A DNA stretch of 64,000 nt from Sabethes cyaneus. Its lineage: Eukaryota; Arthropoda; Insecta; Diptera; Culicidae. Location: the NCBI RefSeq assembly GCF_943734655.1, contig NC_071355.1, positions 75,405,449-75,469,448 of the forward strand, read 5' to 3'. This document shows positions 11,586 through 22,460 of the stretch, in pieces. Every line of letters starts with the position of its first letter. Positions within the stretch are counted from its first letter, which is position 1. Both the position numbers and the translations under genes were made by a program. The notes beneath the pieces are model-generated. The model made no database searches. It was not told where the DNA came from and saw nothing but the letters and a program-made list of their open reading frames with translations.

Positions 11586-12947
11586 TATTTAGTTATCAGC
11601 CACGTTCGTTGCTTACGCTTGTCATTACAACCCAGCAGTTGATACCTATCATCGCTCGCATTGGCCCGCACACTTACCTGCGTGTGTAAGCGAGGGTGTA
11701 AAATGAAGAAGAAAAGTAAAATCCGTATCCATACATCCAAGTGTGCCGCTCGTGCTCACGACCTATGGACAGCTCGTGAGCTTTGGATTCGCGGGCGGGA
11801 TGTGTAGAAAGTTGATATGAGGCTGTACACTCGCGAGTGTGTAAGTAGCAGAATGTATGCACACAGTGCCAGCAGTTGTTTGGCGTAGGCTTGCGTCAGT
11901 GGAGTAAGCTTTGGATGCTATGCTTTTCACACTCGCTCGCCTGAGATTTTCAATCTTATCGAAAACAGATGTACAAGTGGCTGAAAGACAAAAAAATGGT
12001 GGCCTCTGATGAAAGGGGAGGGGCGAATCACGGAAATCCCCGTCGCGGGTAGAAAACTATTTAAACTTCTCATTCGGTAGTTTCACTCCATGATACTATG
12101 AAACACATATGATTTCATTACTTTGTCTACCATTCCCTCTGTTTATTGGATAGTCTACCGTTTTTAATGTCTAACCTCATTATGAAGTTTAAGTCAACAA
12201 ACATGAGGTTAAGTTTATACATTCTCTTTTAGATTTGGACCACTCACACAACTTATAACGGTTTAAATGCAAGATAATTACAGCCACTTTTACTTATTTG
12301 TACCTCCCCCTCCCCTTTTTAGCGACCACCCCGCTTTTGTCAACCCCCTGTGCTGATTTACTTATGTCAAGAAGAGTGTACGCTAAGTTTAATCAAGAAC
12401 AGTCAAGGCCTTCCGGAGTTATGGCGCAACTCGTTTACTTTTATATACTTAAATATGTTAAAACCACACAAAGTTGATTTATTTGAGATAGACAAAAATC
12501 CACTCTCCAATTTTTTGATATTATGCACAAAAAATCACGATCTTTCAAACGCAATTAACCGATTTTAATTCTGCTTGCACCTTTCTGAGATACTAACATT
12601 TGAAAACGGCCTATTTTTATCATAAAATTTAATATAAGTGTAGAAGTAAATTAGATAGCCAATTTCTTTTTTCACCAAAAGTTGCGTCTTAGTGAGTCTC
12701 AAAAGTCATCTGAGGAAGTGTTTTGCGAGAAATGCAAAATAAAAAAGTTATGGAGAAAAATCGCAAAATAGCAGGGTCACCCTAACTTGACTCAGGAAAA
12801 TCGCTCTAATATGGAAACGGTTCGAGATAGAAGGATTTTGTCTTCTGCAATATTACTCAAAATACTTCAAGCTATAAAATTGTTGAAGTAAATATCGCTC
12901 TATCTTGTTTTGTTTTGAAGATAATTTCTGGATCTTGGTTAATTTAA

Positions 12948-14664
12948 CCCTTTGTCTGTACACTGGGGTCAATTTGACCCCAGGCCACTTTGAGAAGCTA
13001 TAACTTTTTTGTTTTTCAATGAATTAATCTACTTCTTTCGTGACTAGATGTGTCTACCGGAGATCTTTTATTATAGTAGTTATTTGATCAAAAAATTTCG
13101 AAAACTTACGTTTTGCGACAAGTTTATTAAAAAACTTACGTTGTCTGTACATTGGGGTCAATTTGACCCCAAAATTCAAATTGCTATATCTCAGCGAAAA
13201 CTTGACCCATTTCTGATTTTTTAGATGTTTTAGAAAGGTAATTCAATGGACTAAATGATAAATCTATGAATGTTGACTTAGCAGGGGGGACCTTTTACAA
13301 GGAGGGGTTTTAGTAAAGAAAAGTCGGAAAAATCGGATTTTTTCAGATTTGTGTCGTTTATATCACGAAATCCTTACCACCTAGAGCGATGGTTCCTTCT
13401 ACAAAATTATGCGCGTACACGAGATCTTCAAAGTTGCTTGCAGAATTTTACAGGATTTGCTCGCTAGGTGGCGTTTATGCGAGAAAAATCAACTTTTTTT
13501 GTCATAACTTTATGAATTCTGCTCGTGTAAGTCGTTCTTGCTCTCGGAAAATTTGAACAGATAGACAAGATTTGCAGTAAACATGATCTTATGACAAATA
13601 AAACCTATAGTGTGGTTCAGAATTTGACCGCTAGGTGGCATTGGGGCTTCATTTGTTTTTATTTTTTACAGCAGGTTAGAATACTGACTAGATATATTTT
13701 TTTTTGTACACGGCATAATTGTTCAAATAGTCGAGACCACTCTATTCTGAAAATTTTGGTACAAAATTCAGTCGACAGGTGACGCTAGTGGTGTATTCAT
13801 TTTTTTCCGGTACTATACTCAATTGTTGCGGATCATTTTAACATAAATTTTGCCTGATTTGGTACATTACTTAGCTATATAGTATAGCGAATAATTGTTA
13901 CGAGTTTTATTTTGCGATATAATGTCGAAGGCGACGCCCTCTTGTCGAAACAATATGTTCATACACAATGAATAAATCAAAACAAAAAGCACACTAGCAG
14001 TGCCACCTAGTCATTAAATATTGTGCTAAATTGTCTATTATAGAATGACCAGACCAATCTTGCCGAAGACAAGAAACTTGCATGTCATCTATCTTGTTTA
14101 ACCTGGAACAATATTAATAAAATGGTACACTTACACCACCTGGCGGGTGAATTCTGAGCCGTTCACCAAGTTTTTATCTACCACCGGACTATGTTTACTT
14201 CGTATCTTGTCTAAATAATCAACTTTAGCGTGAACAAGAACGATTTACACGAGTAGAACCCAAAAAATTTACGACCAAAATATATCGATTTTTCCGGACA
14301 AACGCCACCTAGCGAGCAAATCCTGTAAAATGTCACAAGTAACTTTGAAGATCTCGTGTTCGCGCATATTTTTGTAGAAGAAAGCATTGTTCTAGATGGT
14401 AAGGGTTTGGTGATATAAACGTCACAAATCTGAAAAAATCCGATTTTTCCGACTTTTCTTTACTTAAACCCCTCCTTGTAAAAGGTCCCCCCTGCCAAGT
14501 CGACATTCATAATTTTATCATTTAGTCCATTGGATTACCTTTCTGAAACATCTAAAAATTCGGAAATCCGTCTATTTTTCGCTGAGTTATAGCAGTTTGA
14601 ATTTTGGGGTCAAATTGACCCCAATGTACAGACAACGTAAGTATTTTTTTGTACAGACAGAAGG
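12948..14664. mobile_element. TTAA-flanked foldback MITE (piggyBac-like), 1717 bp
   Basis: Flanked by TTAA at 12944-12947 and 14665-14668. Ends are ccctttgtctgtacactggg at the left and, as reverse complement, ccttctgtctgtacaaaaa at the right. Internally the two halves are long inverted repeats (for example 13150-13480 against 14290-14620) with gggtcaatttgacccc palindromes near each end. Opposite this site, the left arm of the host foldback (10183-10210) reads across uninterrupted with a single TTAA. TTAA duplication is the hallmark of piggyBac-type transposition; no transposase is present. Confidence 0.85.
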
Positions 14665-14812
14665 TTAAGGGTCACCCTAAAATAGCTCATGCCAAAAAAA
14701 GCGGCATCCTTAAACAAGATTTTTTTGCTAAGACGTAAATAGTCTAAAATCAACGATTACTGAGTAAACAATTTTTTCCACCTAATTTGGCTTTCTGGAC
14801 CATAGTGCAGTG

Positions 14813-15105
14813 AAGGAAATAAGTGGAATTACTTCAGGTTAATTCTGCTGGATTATTTTCCTTCCTTACAACCCATCAAGCATCTTTATGATTTTTATAA
14901 TTTTAAAGCGCTTCTCTTAACCTCAGGTTCAATATGTTGACGTAACGTAGTAGATAGAGGATACCATTCCGTTTATAGCAATGCGATAGAGTTTATTTGG
15001 CTTTCAAGTAGGCTGTACAATATTGTAGACGGTACCCCGAAGTCGACGGCTTGTTCCTGATTTTCAGCTAAAGATAGTTTTGTTGAATTTCTCGTCAGGT
15101 TTGCT
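14813..15105. other. Intron sequence between transposons
   Basis: About 290 bp with no recognised feature between foldback element 1 and the (TTAC)n-type LINE tail near 15105. Confidence 0.5.
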
Positions 15106-17580
15106 TACTTACTTAAGTGGCAATGGCTTGTTAGCAATCCTGCACCGATCCTCCAGTACTGTCAGCCCTGGGTTGCTGTTCTCCAATTCCCTCAAATACC
15201 AGCAGACCGTGCGTCGTCCTTGACAGCGCACATCCATCGGATGCGGGGTCTGCCTCGAAGTCTACGGCCTCTTCCTGAGCCCCAGCAGCGCTGAAAATAG
15301 TTGTGAGTTCGTCGGGCATTCTGGACATGTGCCCAGCTCATCGCAGCCTGCCACATTCTACTACCTTCACCATAACAGCATATACGTACACTTGATACAG
15401 CACGTGGTTCATGCATCTGCACCATTTTTCATTTTGCCACTAAGTATTGAGCGCAATATTTTACGCCTAAAAACCTCAAACACTCGTCGATCAGCTTCCT
15501 TTAGCGTCCCGGATTCAAGTCCGTAAAAGGTCATCGGGAGGATTAGTGTTCTATAGAGTCCCAGTTTTGTGTGAATTTGTAAACTACAAGACTTCAGCTG
15601 GCTATGTAATCCGTAGAAAACCTGATTAGCGGCTTCAATTCGTCGCACTGCTTCCGTTTTGAAATGCCTAAAGGCCTCTTCCGCTGCTCTGCGGTTGATT
15701 CTGATGATATCGATGTCATCCATAAAACCAAGAAACATGTGAGATTTCTTGGTGATACTCCCGTTTCTTACCACGTTCGCCCTCCTTATTGTACCTTCCA
15801 AGGCAATGATGAATAGCAAGTTAGAGTGTGCATCCTGTTGTTTCAGTCCATCCAACGTCACGGAAGCAGCTGAAATCGTACCCACTATTCTGACGCATGA
15901 TTTTGACCCATCCAGCATCACGCGATTCAGCTTAACTAAATAGTTTTGTTGGAAAACCATGTTCTAGCATTATCTGCCACTGCTCATTACCTTTGACTGA
16001 ATTGTATGCCGCCTTAAAGTCTGTAAATAAATAATGAGTATGCAAGTACTCCCGTAACTTGTCTAGTAACGCAGAGTAAACATCTGATCCGTCGTGGAGC
16101 GACCATTACAAAAAGCAGATTGGCACTCGCCAACAAAGGTTTATGGTCTCAGTCTACAGAACAAAATACGGGATCGATCGATTGTTCAAAAATATGACAA
16201 ATGAGACCATCTAACGACTCCTCCGGCATTTGTTCTTGATCCCGATTCCTGACAATGATCTGGTGGATTGCTTCGTACAGCCACTCGCTCCCCGCTTTTA
16301 GAAGTGCAGCTGGGATCCTTGCAGCCTTATCGTTTTTCAGTTAACTGATTGCCTTCTTAACCTCCTCCTGTGTTCGTAGTTCCACAGCTTGACCGTCGCT
16401 CACAATTCTTATCCTGTTCGAGCTGATCTCCGCGTTCACCTCTCTATTCAACAGCATCTAATGAAAGTGCTTCTTTCATCTAGCTACAGCCATTTTATCA
16501 GTAAGCAGGTTGCCAGCACTATCATTGCACGTCACGAGCAAGACAAAATTCTTGCTCCTCACCGTTTTGTAGCAACTTCGTGTGTCTTTACTGGCGAATC
16601 GCTCCTTTGTGGCGGTGACCACGTGCTTTTCGTACTTGCGTTTTCTAGATGGTGGGTTCTTTTTCCACAGCTCTAGTCTGTATAAGCCTTTCTGTGTTCT
16701 GACGTACCGGCAGTTACACTGTCTTACGCGTGTAGTGCCTACCACCTCTCTAGCAGTTGTTTCAGTCTTCCTTTCCTTCTATTGCTCTGCGATTCGTTGA
16801 TCAATTTTTCTGGCGTATTTCGTTGTCACATCATCTGCCGTCAACTGCAGTATGATGAAACGCAGCGTCTTCTCAATGCGAGTTTTCACCGCATTCGACA
16901 ACCTTGCACGAGTTTTACAAACGACGCAATAGTAGTCAGAGTCGATATTGGGTTCCCGAAAAGACCGTACATCGATGGCATCCAGAAGGTGTCGATTTGA
17001 TTGCCTCCTGATGTGTTTCCGATTATTCGGATGTGAAAAATAGGTGCTGCAGAACGTCATTCCTCTGGCCGCGGCAAAATTTATGAGCCTTAGACCGTTA
17101 TCATTGGTCGACAGTTGAAGGCTATGTCAGGCAACGACAGGACGGAATAATGCCTCCCTCCCGATCTGCGCAATGCGTGCACTTCAATAATGATTTTCAC
17201 GTCATGTTTTGAGCGCTCAGGACCTACCTGTTGAGCATGTCGTAGAACTTGTCCGTAACATCGCCGGATTTATAAGTTGCGATACGGTAGTACATATACA
17301 TGTACTTGAAAGAAGTGACGCTCGATCTCCAGAAGCGATCTCCAATCCGGATCGACGTAGCTCTTGAGCAAGCAAGCCAGCTCGTTCCGGGTCTTGAGGA
17401 ATTCGTTTCCAATTATTTATTATTCGTTTCCTTGTGCTTTGGCGGTGTCCTATATCAATTGATCCGTTCCGTATGACCATTTTCGTTGCTCGTGGTATGT
17501 GAAAGTTTAGGTATACTTCCTTACCGGAGTCGCGAAACTCACGTCCTGCTGATGAGTCTGCCATCTTGCGGGATACAGCA
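15106..17580 (-). mobile_element. RTE-like non-LTR retrotransposon, degenerate copy A
   Basis: On the - strand the pieces are collinear. The endonuclease N-terminal region (17220-17430; KRIPQDPERAGLLAQELRR) comes first. Then a central endonuclease piece carries a SDHYCVV-like motif seen as IDSDYYCVV (about 16910-16950). A linker follows (NDSAGNLLTDK near 16510), then reverse transcriptase (15700-15960, LGFMDDIDII in place of the FADD box) and a C-terminal piece (LILPMTFYGLESGTLKEADR, then RWC/RGRPRIRW near 15240). Multiple stops and shifts make it dead. The 3' end is at a (TTAC) tract at 15104-15118, shared with two other LINEs in the window. Confidence 0.75.
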
Positions 17581-18335
17581 TTTCATATTCAGCCGCTTGC
17601 TTTCAGACAGGCGCTGTTTTAGCCGCCCCTCACCTGGGGTTTAGCCGTTCAAGTTCGCACCTCCTAGTCTAGCTGCTCCAGTGTGTACATGAAGCATTTC
17701 CAGTTATGGCCATCGATCGTCATCATTTGGGTTAGACCTTGGAGGTGCTAGGTAGAAGCTTGAGAGAGCCAGATCTATATTCGATGCTTCTTCCAGGTAA
17801 CTCCCCATTTCATACCGCCACAACTCATTTTGCCTAATTGCATCGTACGCCGTCTTTAAGTCTATGAACGGATAGTGTTGGATTCTAGAGATCTCGAGGA
17901 TCTGTCGCAAGGTGAGTATTTGGTCCATCGTGGGTCGTGCTGCACTGGAAAACTGTACATGTTTCGCAAAGGTTTCCTATTATGGCTACAGCCATAAAAC
18001 AGGATTCTGGAGATAATTGTGCATGCAGAGTTAAGATGAGTTATGTCCAAATAATTGCGATAAATTCGAGTTGATGGCACTTTTTGTTGATAGGGCATTT
18101 GAGACATTCCTATGAGAAGTTTGTAGGTAAATCCTACAATCCTAAGTCCGCACCTGAAGTATAACTTGATGGATTTCGCCAATTTGGCGGGGATGCCGTC
18201 CTATGCTTTGCCGTTTTTCAGCTCTTTAGCTGCTGTTTTGAGGTTGTCCAATGTTGGTGGATTTACAGCTTATCCATCATCCTCAATCTTTATCCTATTT
18301 CTGTTGACAGCTCTATCTTATTAATTATTTAACAG

Positions 18336-18441
18336 CCCAAGTAACATTTTTGTTGTACAATAGCTTATAAAGCACTTGTTCCACGTGAATCAGCTGTACA
18401 ACAGTTTAATAAGCTATTATACAACAAAAATGTTACTTGGG
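18336..18441. mobile_element. 106-bp hairpin MITE (CCCAAGTAACA ends)
   Basis: Near-perfect hairpin: cccaagtaacatttttgttg at the left is the reverse complement of caacaaaaatgttacttggg at the right, and pairing continues through gtacaatagcttat. It interrupts LINE copy B between its linker and reverse transcriptase. A related element with CCCAA(A/G)TAACAAT ends is at 46130-46239. No clear target-site duplication longer than 2 bp was seen. Confidence 0.75.
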
Positions 18442-18944
18442 AGTACATCGGAATGTAGTTTACAACGCCTGACCACCTCCGATCTTTCGGTATTAGCTTC
18501 ACCTCCTTTTCATTGCTCACAACAGGAGTTAACACGGTACGGTTTCTGATTCCGTTGATCGTTATAGAGAAGCCTCTCATATCGTGTCTCTCGAAGCAAT
18601 TCTCCACCTTCGCAAGAAGTCTCTTTTCGGTAGCTCTAGCTTCTCGATATCTCTCTCTCCCTCTGCTCTGTGTGTCACAGTTGCAACCAATATGAGAGCT
18701 CTGGCGCGATTCTACTCGTCGGTCACTCGTTGGCACTCTACCACGAACCTCTCACTGGAAGTGGCTGCAGTAGAGTACTGAATACAGAGACTGGCCATGG
18801 TAACTCAGCTCGCGAGAACTTGTCATCATAAAACCAGCGACACACCCTTCACGTAATCAGTGAGTGTCGTTGGTTTAATGATTCGAGTTTTTGAATGACA
18901 TGGCCAGTCTCTCAATTCAGTACTCTAGGCTGCAGCTGTACTAC

Positions 18945-19628
18945 CAGGGCTTCGACCGATCCTTTTTTTCTACCGCAGCCACACTGACGTACATTCAAGT
19001 TCACACCGTCCGTTTAGTGGTGGAATACGAACGCTATGCATAACAAAACTGGCAGTTTGCTCAGACAAACGCCGATTGAATGCAGTAGAACGAATGCATC
19101 CTAAAGCTTTTTAACATTTTCGTTTCGATCAAGTTGCCTTTACCGTTTGGAGCAGCGAATGACTGCAAAACAGTCAAATGACTAGCAGTCATCACGCTAA
19201 CGGAAAGCTACAAAAATTCAATACTACAAAAAAATCAACCACTACATGTGCATGGAAGAAGTCGGTCAGACTCCGTCCAAAACAAACGAACATTTTACTT
19301 GCGCCGGACCGACGTCAGGGTGACAAACTATTACTGTGAGCAGCCGATTTGGAGACAAAAAGAGAAATAAAAAATACGCCATCTTATGCTTTCAGTCAGT
19401 TTGCAGTTCAGATTCTTCATATGAACGCGCAAAGTGGGGTAAAGCGGGAGTACGACTGTTTGCTCTTGCAGAGAGACCGCATGAATTGTAAGACGGCAGC
19501 AGCGCAAGCGGCAGATTGACTGGATGCAAAAAACAGTCAAATGATCGTTCAAAAAGCGGAGTTTGAATGCGGAAAGTGTGCGCATTCACGGCAGTCACAT
19601 TCAACTTGCGATCCCTTTTCAAGCCCTG
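18945..19628. mobile_element. hAT-type MITE copy 1, 684 bp, 8-bp TSD TGTACTAC
   Basis: Starts cagggcttcgaccgatcc and ends with the inverted aagccctg. Perfect 8-bp direct repeats tgtactac lie at 18937-18944 and 19629-19636. An 8-bp duplication with CAGGG ends is characteristic of hAT transposons. The interior has no convincing gene; it carries several tgac-(n)-gtcatttgactg inverted motifs. A second copy is at 58290-58971. Inserted in LINE copy B. Confidence 0.9.
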
Positions 19629-20089
19629 TGTACTACCCGAATCGCTCATGTTCTCTCCAACTTGTTCACCGCATCAGTTTTCTGAGAGTACTCTGCAGCA
19701 ACTGCTTCCGCTGATAACTGTGGAATATTTATTCGCATCTTCTTCGGTGGTCTCGACTTAAATACGTTGGACGCCGGGCGCGAATTTTGCTTACTTTAGT
19801 CTTAGTTTGATCTGTGACATCTGAAAAGTACCGGCCATCAACCAGAACATGGTGGATCTGAGAGCATGCCTCTGCATTAGGGTGTTTCCAGGTATGCTTC
19901 CGAATGTTTCGTCGTACAGAATTAGGTACTACTGTAAGACATTTCTCTGGCTGCAGCGAAGTTGATTAGCCTCAGGTCATTGTCGTTTGTGGTAAGATGG
20001 AGGCTTTCTCTACCAATAACGGCACGAAAAAATTCTGCGTCCGTCCCGTGCATTTGTGTCCCCGATGACCCCATCTCTATGTCATGTTC

Positions 20090-20887
20090 AAACCACATGA
20101 CCATCAGCATTACTAAATGCGAGATTATGACATTCCACCGTATCAAATCGCCGATCGTATATGACTACAGAATTAACGGTCAGGTATTGAGAAGGGTCGA
20201 TTGCGTTAACGATCTTGGTGTCACACTAGACTCGAAAATGGCGTTTGATCGTCATCGTGCACAGATAATCTCAAAAGCAACGCACCAGCTTGGATTTATA
20301 GCCAAAATTGGCCGAAATTTCAGTGACCCACATTGTCTCAAAGCACTTTATTGCGCATTAGTCCGACCGATCCTCGAAAACGCATGTATAGTGTGGACTC
20401 CACACCAGCTGTATTGGACCCTTCGAATTGAATGAGTTCAGAGAAAGTTTATACGACTGTCTCTACGTAATCTGCCTTGGCGTGACCCAAACAATTTGCC
20501 TCCGTATCCTGACCGCTGCCGTTTGCTTGGATTAGATACATTAGAATGTCGACGTAAGATTCAACAGGCTTTGTTCGTGGCCAAACTGTTAAATGGAGAA
20601 ATTGACTCACCGAAATTACTGTCGCTTATGAATTTCTGTGCAGCTGAAAGGACTTTGAGGCCGTCATCATTGCTGACTAACCTGTTTCACCGTACCGAAT
20701 TTGGCCGCAACGAACCAGTTACATCGTGTGTCAGAGTTTTTAGCTGTGTTGAGGAGTATTTCCAATTTGGCGAATCACTGAGTAAATTTAAGCGGTTGGT
20801 GAAAATAAATTTATTATAGATATTAGAGTAAGTTCATTTAGACTTATAAATCAGATGAAGTGTAAAACAAACAAATAAAACAAACAA
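20090..20887 (+). mobile_element. LINE fragment (ORF2 C-terminus), + strand
   Basis: Encodes the C-terminal part of a non-LTR ORF2: ITKCEIMTFHRIKSP, then VNDLGVTLDSKMAFDRH, LKALYCALVRPILE and, after one in-frame TGA at about 20434, KFIRLSLRNLPW...KFKRLVKINLL, ending at 20819. An A-rich (aaaacaaacaaat) tail follows. It is the same general family as the intact LINE at 29614. Target duplication atgttc (20084-20089 and 20888-20893) flanks it, so it is a 5'-truncated insertion into LINE copy B. Confidence 0.8.
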
Positions 20888-21175
20888 ATGTTCTGGGCAC
20901 TCTCCATATGCCCTTTCGAGAAGATCATAGAACTCCTTTTTACGTCATCGGTTGTCGTACGTCGTTGCGTACACATTTATTAGACTGTAGTTGAAGAATT
21001 TGCCCTTAATCCTCAACACACATAGACGGTTATTGATGGGCATCCACCTAATGACACGCTTCATTTGTTTTCCATGTAATACGAGCCTGACTCCATGCTC
21101 TGCTTCATTGCCGTCACTGCACTGTAGTAGATGTCTAACAGGATCTACTGTGCGGAATTCGCGTTCTCCTGACAG

Positions 21176-22080
21176 TTGGCGGGGAATTTGTCGCAAGGTG
21201 AACATTTGGTCCATCGTGGAACATGCTTCTTCGCACTGGATAAACTGGTGGTCGTGAATTTATTATGTTTTCGATCTCCAAAGGCGTACTATGTAGGGCT
21301 TCATCAGTTGGAAACCTTCCCCATTTCACTTTATCCAGATTTGACTTCACGCTCTGGATCATGCGTTCCCAAGCGCCGCCCATGTGCGGGGAAGCCGGTG
21401 GGATGAAAGTCCATTCCGTGTTGGGTGTCGTGAACTCTTAGATGAGCTGTTCTTGGTCTTCAAAGCCTCCCGAAGCTCGATCGCTGAAGATGACGGATGG
21501 TACGCCTCTCCTAACCATGAATTTACGGATTACTTGATCAACAAAAGTTTTCTGCTGCAACCTTAGTGTATGAAACAGGATACGGCAGAGAATTTTTGTA
21601 TGCAGAGTTGAGGTTAGTTTTAGTTACGTCCCAATAATTGCCGTATTCGTGTGGATGGCCCTTTTCGTGGATGACGTATGAGACCTTCCAATTTCGTAGG
21701 TAGTCCTTGTCCAAAATTGGTGGACCTACGACTGGTCCACATGATATTCTTCATTTGGACCTGAAGTCCAGCTTCACGAACATTCCAGCGTCCATGAGAA
21801 TGCTGTCTGTCGAATTTGGTCAGCATTTGATCCGATCAAATTGATCGTAAACCGTTCAAGCAGGAATTTTGGCCATACTGTTTTGTTTAAGTAAGGGATC
21901 AATTTGGTTGCTTGCTGGCTCGGCTCGGTAGGATTCTAAACTTCCCGAAGGGAGTTCGTACTGTACTGTTAGCGGTACCTACTGGACCTATTCGCCGTTG
22001 TTGATGACCCTTTAGACTTTCTTAGGCAGTTTTCGGTCGACAGTTCCGCTCCGACGTTTGGTTTGAGGCTTTCGAGCCGT
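21176..22080 (-). mobile_element. Mixed fragments: BEL/Pao integrase and RTE-like pieces
   Basis: On the - strand, 21135-21400 encodes a BEL/Pao integrase motif (MGGAWERMIQSVKSNLDKVK, then LEIENIINSRP). Upstream, 21420-21560 reads, across frames, as the preceding integrase core (TEWTF-PPASPH just before MGGAW). Short pieces on either side (MDQMFTLRQIP near 21215; NYWDVTKTNLNSAYK near 21630) look like RTE reverse transcriptase, suggesting a BEL fragment joined into a LINE relic. The rest to 22080 is unresolved. All is broken. Confidence 0.55.
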
Positions 22081-22460
22081 CGTTAATGTGTGCTTTTAGT
22101 TTTTCAGTACACGTCCTACGATGTTTGTGGACAATCTCATCATTTTTGCAATCTTATTTACAGACTATAATGGATTTTACAGGTGGCTGTGTACAGTTTT
22201 TTTTTCTTTCTTGTTTCCATGTTGTCTACTTTAGACAGGCACACAATCGAGTTTTTATATTTGTGGCTACAGAACTGTCAAAAATTGCAGTTTATTTCCG
22301 AAAAGTTATGGAACCTAGATGTGTTTAAGCAGATGTGGCCTACTTGTGGAGAAAAATCTACTTTCCTTGTGCTTTTGGATGCTGGCTATAACCATCAAGA
22401 ACAATATGTTGCCTTGACATTGAAAACATCGTATTGTGTTGGACATGATGGTTTCACAGC

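Larger units (their letters stand above)
10055..14807. mobile_element. Giant foldback element 1, Transib-like ends, 5-bp TSD CAGTG
   Basis: The termini are inverted copies: cactgtggtccagaaagcc at the left and the reverse complement of ggctttctggaccatagtg at the right. The repeats cagtg at 10050-10054 and 14808-14812 are a 5-bp target-site duplication. The arms (about 10055-10886 and 12264-14807) are inverted repeats of about 830 bp once an inner 1717-bp insertion (12948-14664) is removed, leaving an element of about 3.03 kb. The loop (about 10887-12263) contains a SINE. CAC-x-x-TG termini plus 5-bp TSDs fit the Transib superfamily. No transposase was seen, so it is non-autonomous. It sits in the last Tm1 intron. 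Confidence 0.8.
17600..21175 (-). mobile_element. RTE-like LINE, degenerate copy B, split by three insertions
   Basis: Segments of one - strand LINE lie at about 20894-21175 (endonuclease start, SDGNEAEHGVRLVLHGKQMK), 19637-20089 (GRESLHLTTNDNDLRLINFA), 18442-18936 (linker, NGIRNRTVLTPVV) and 17700-18335 (reverse transcriptase start, TTLDN-KTAAKELKNGKA and FIDLKTAYDAI). The gaps are a + strand LINE fragment (20090-20887), a hAT MITE (18945-19628) and a hairpin MITE (18336-18441). Removing these restores collinearity with the same family as copy A. Stops are frequent. Confidence 0.72.
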
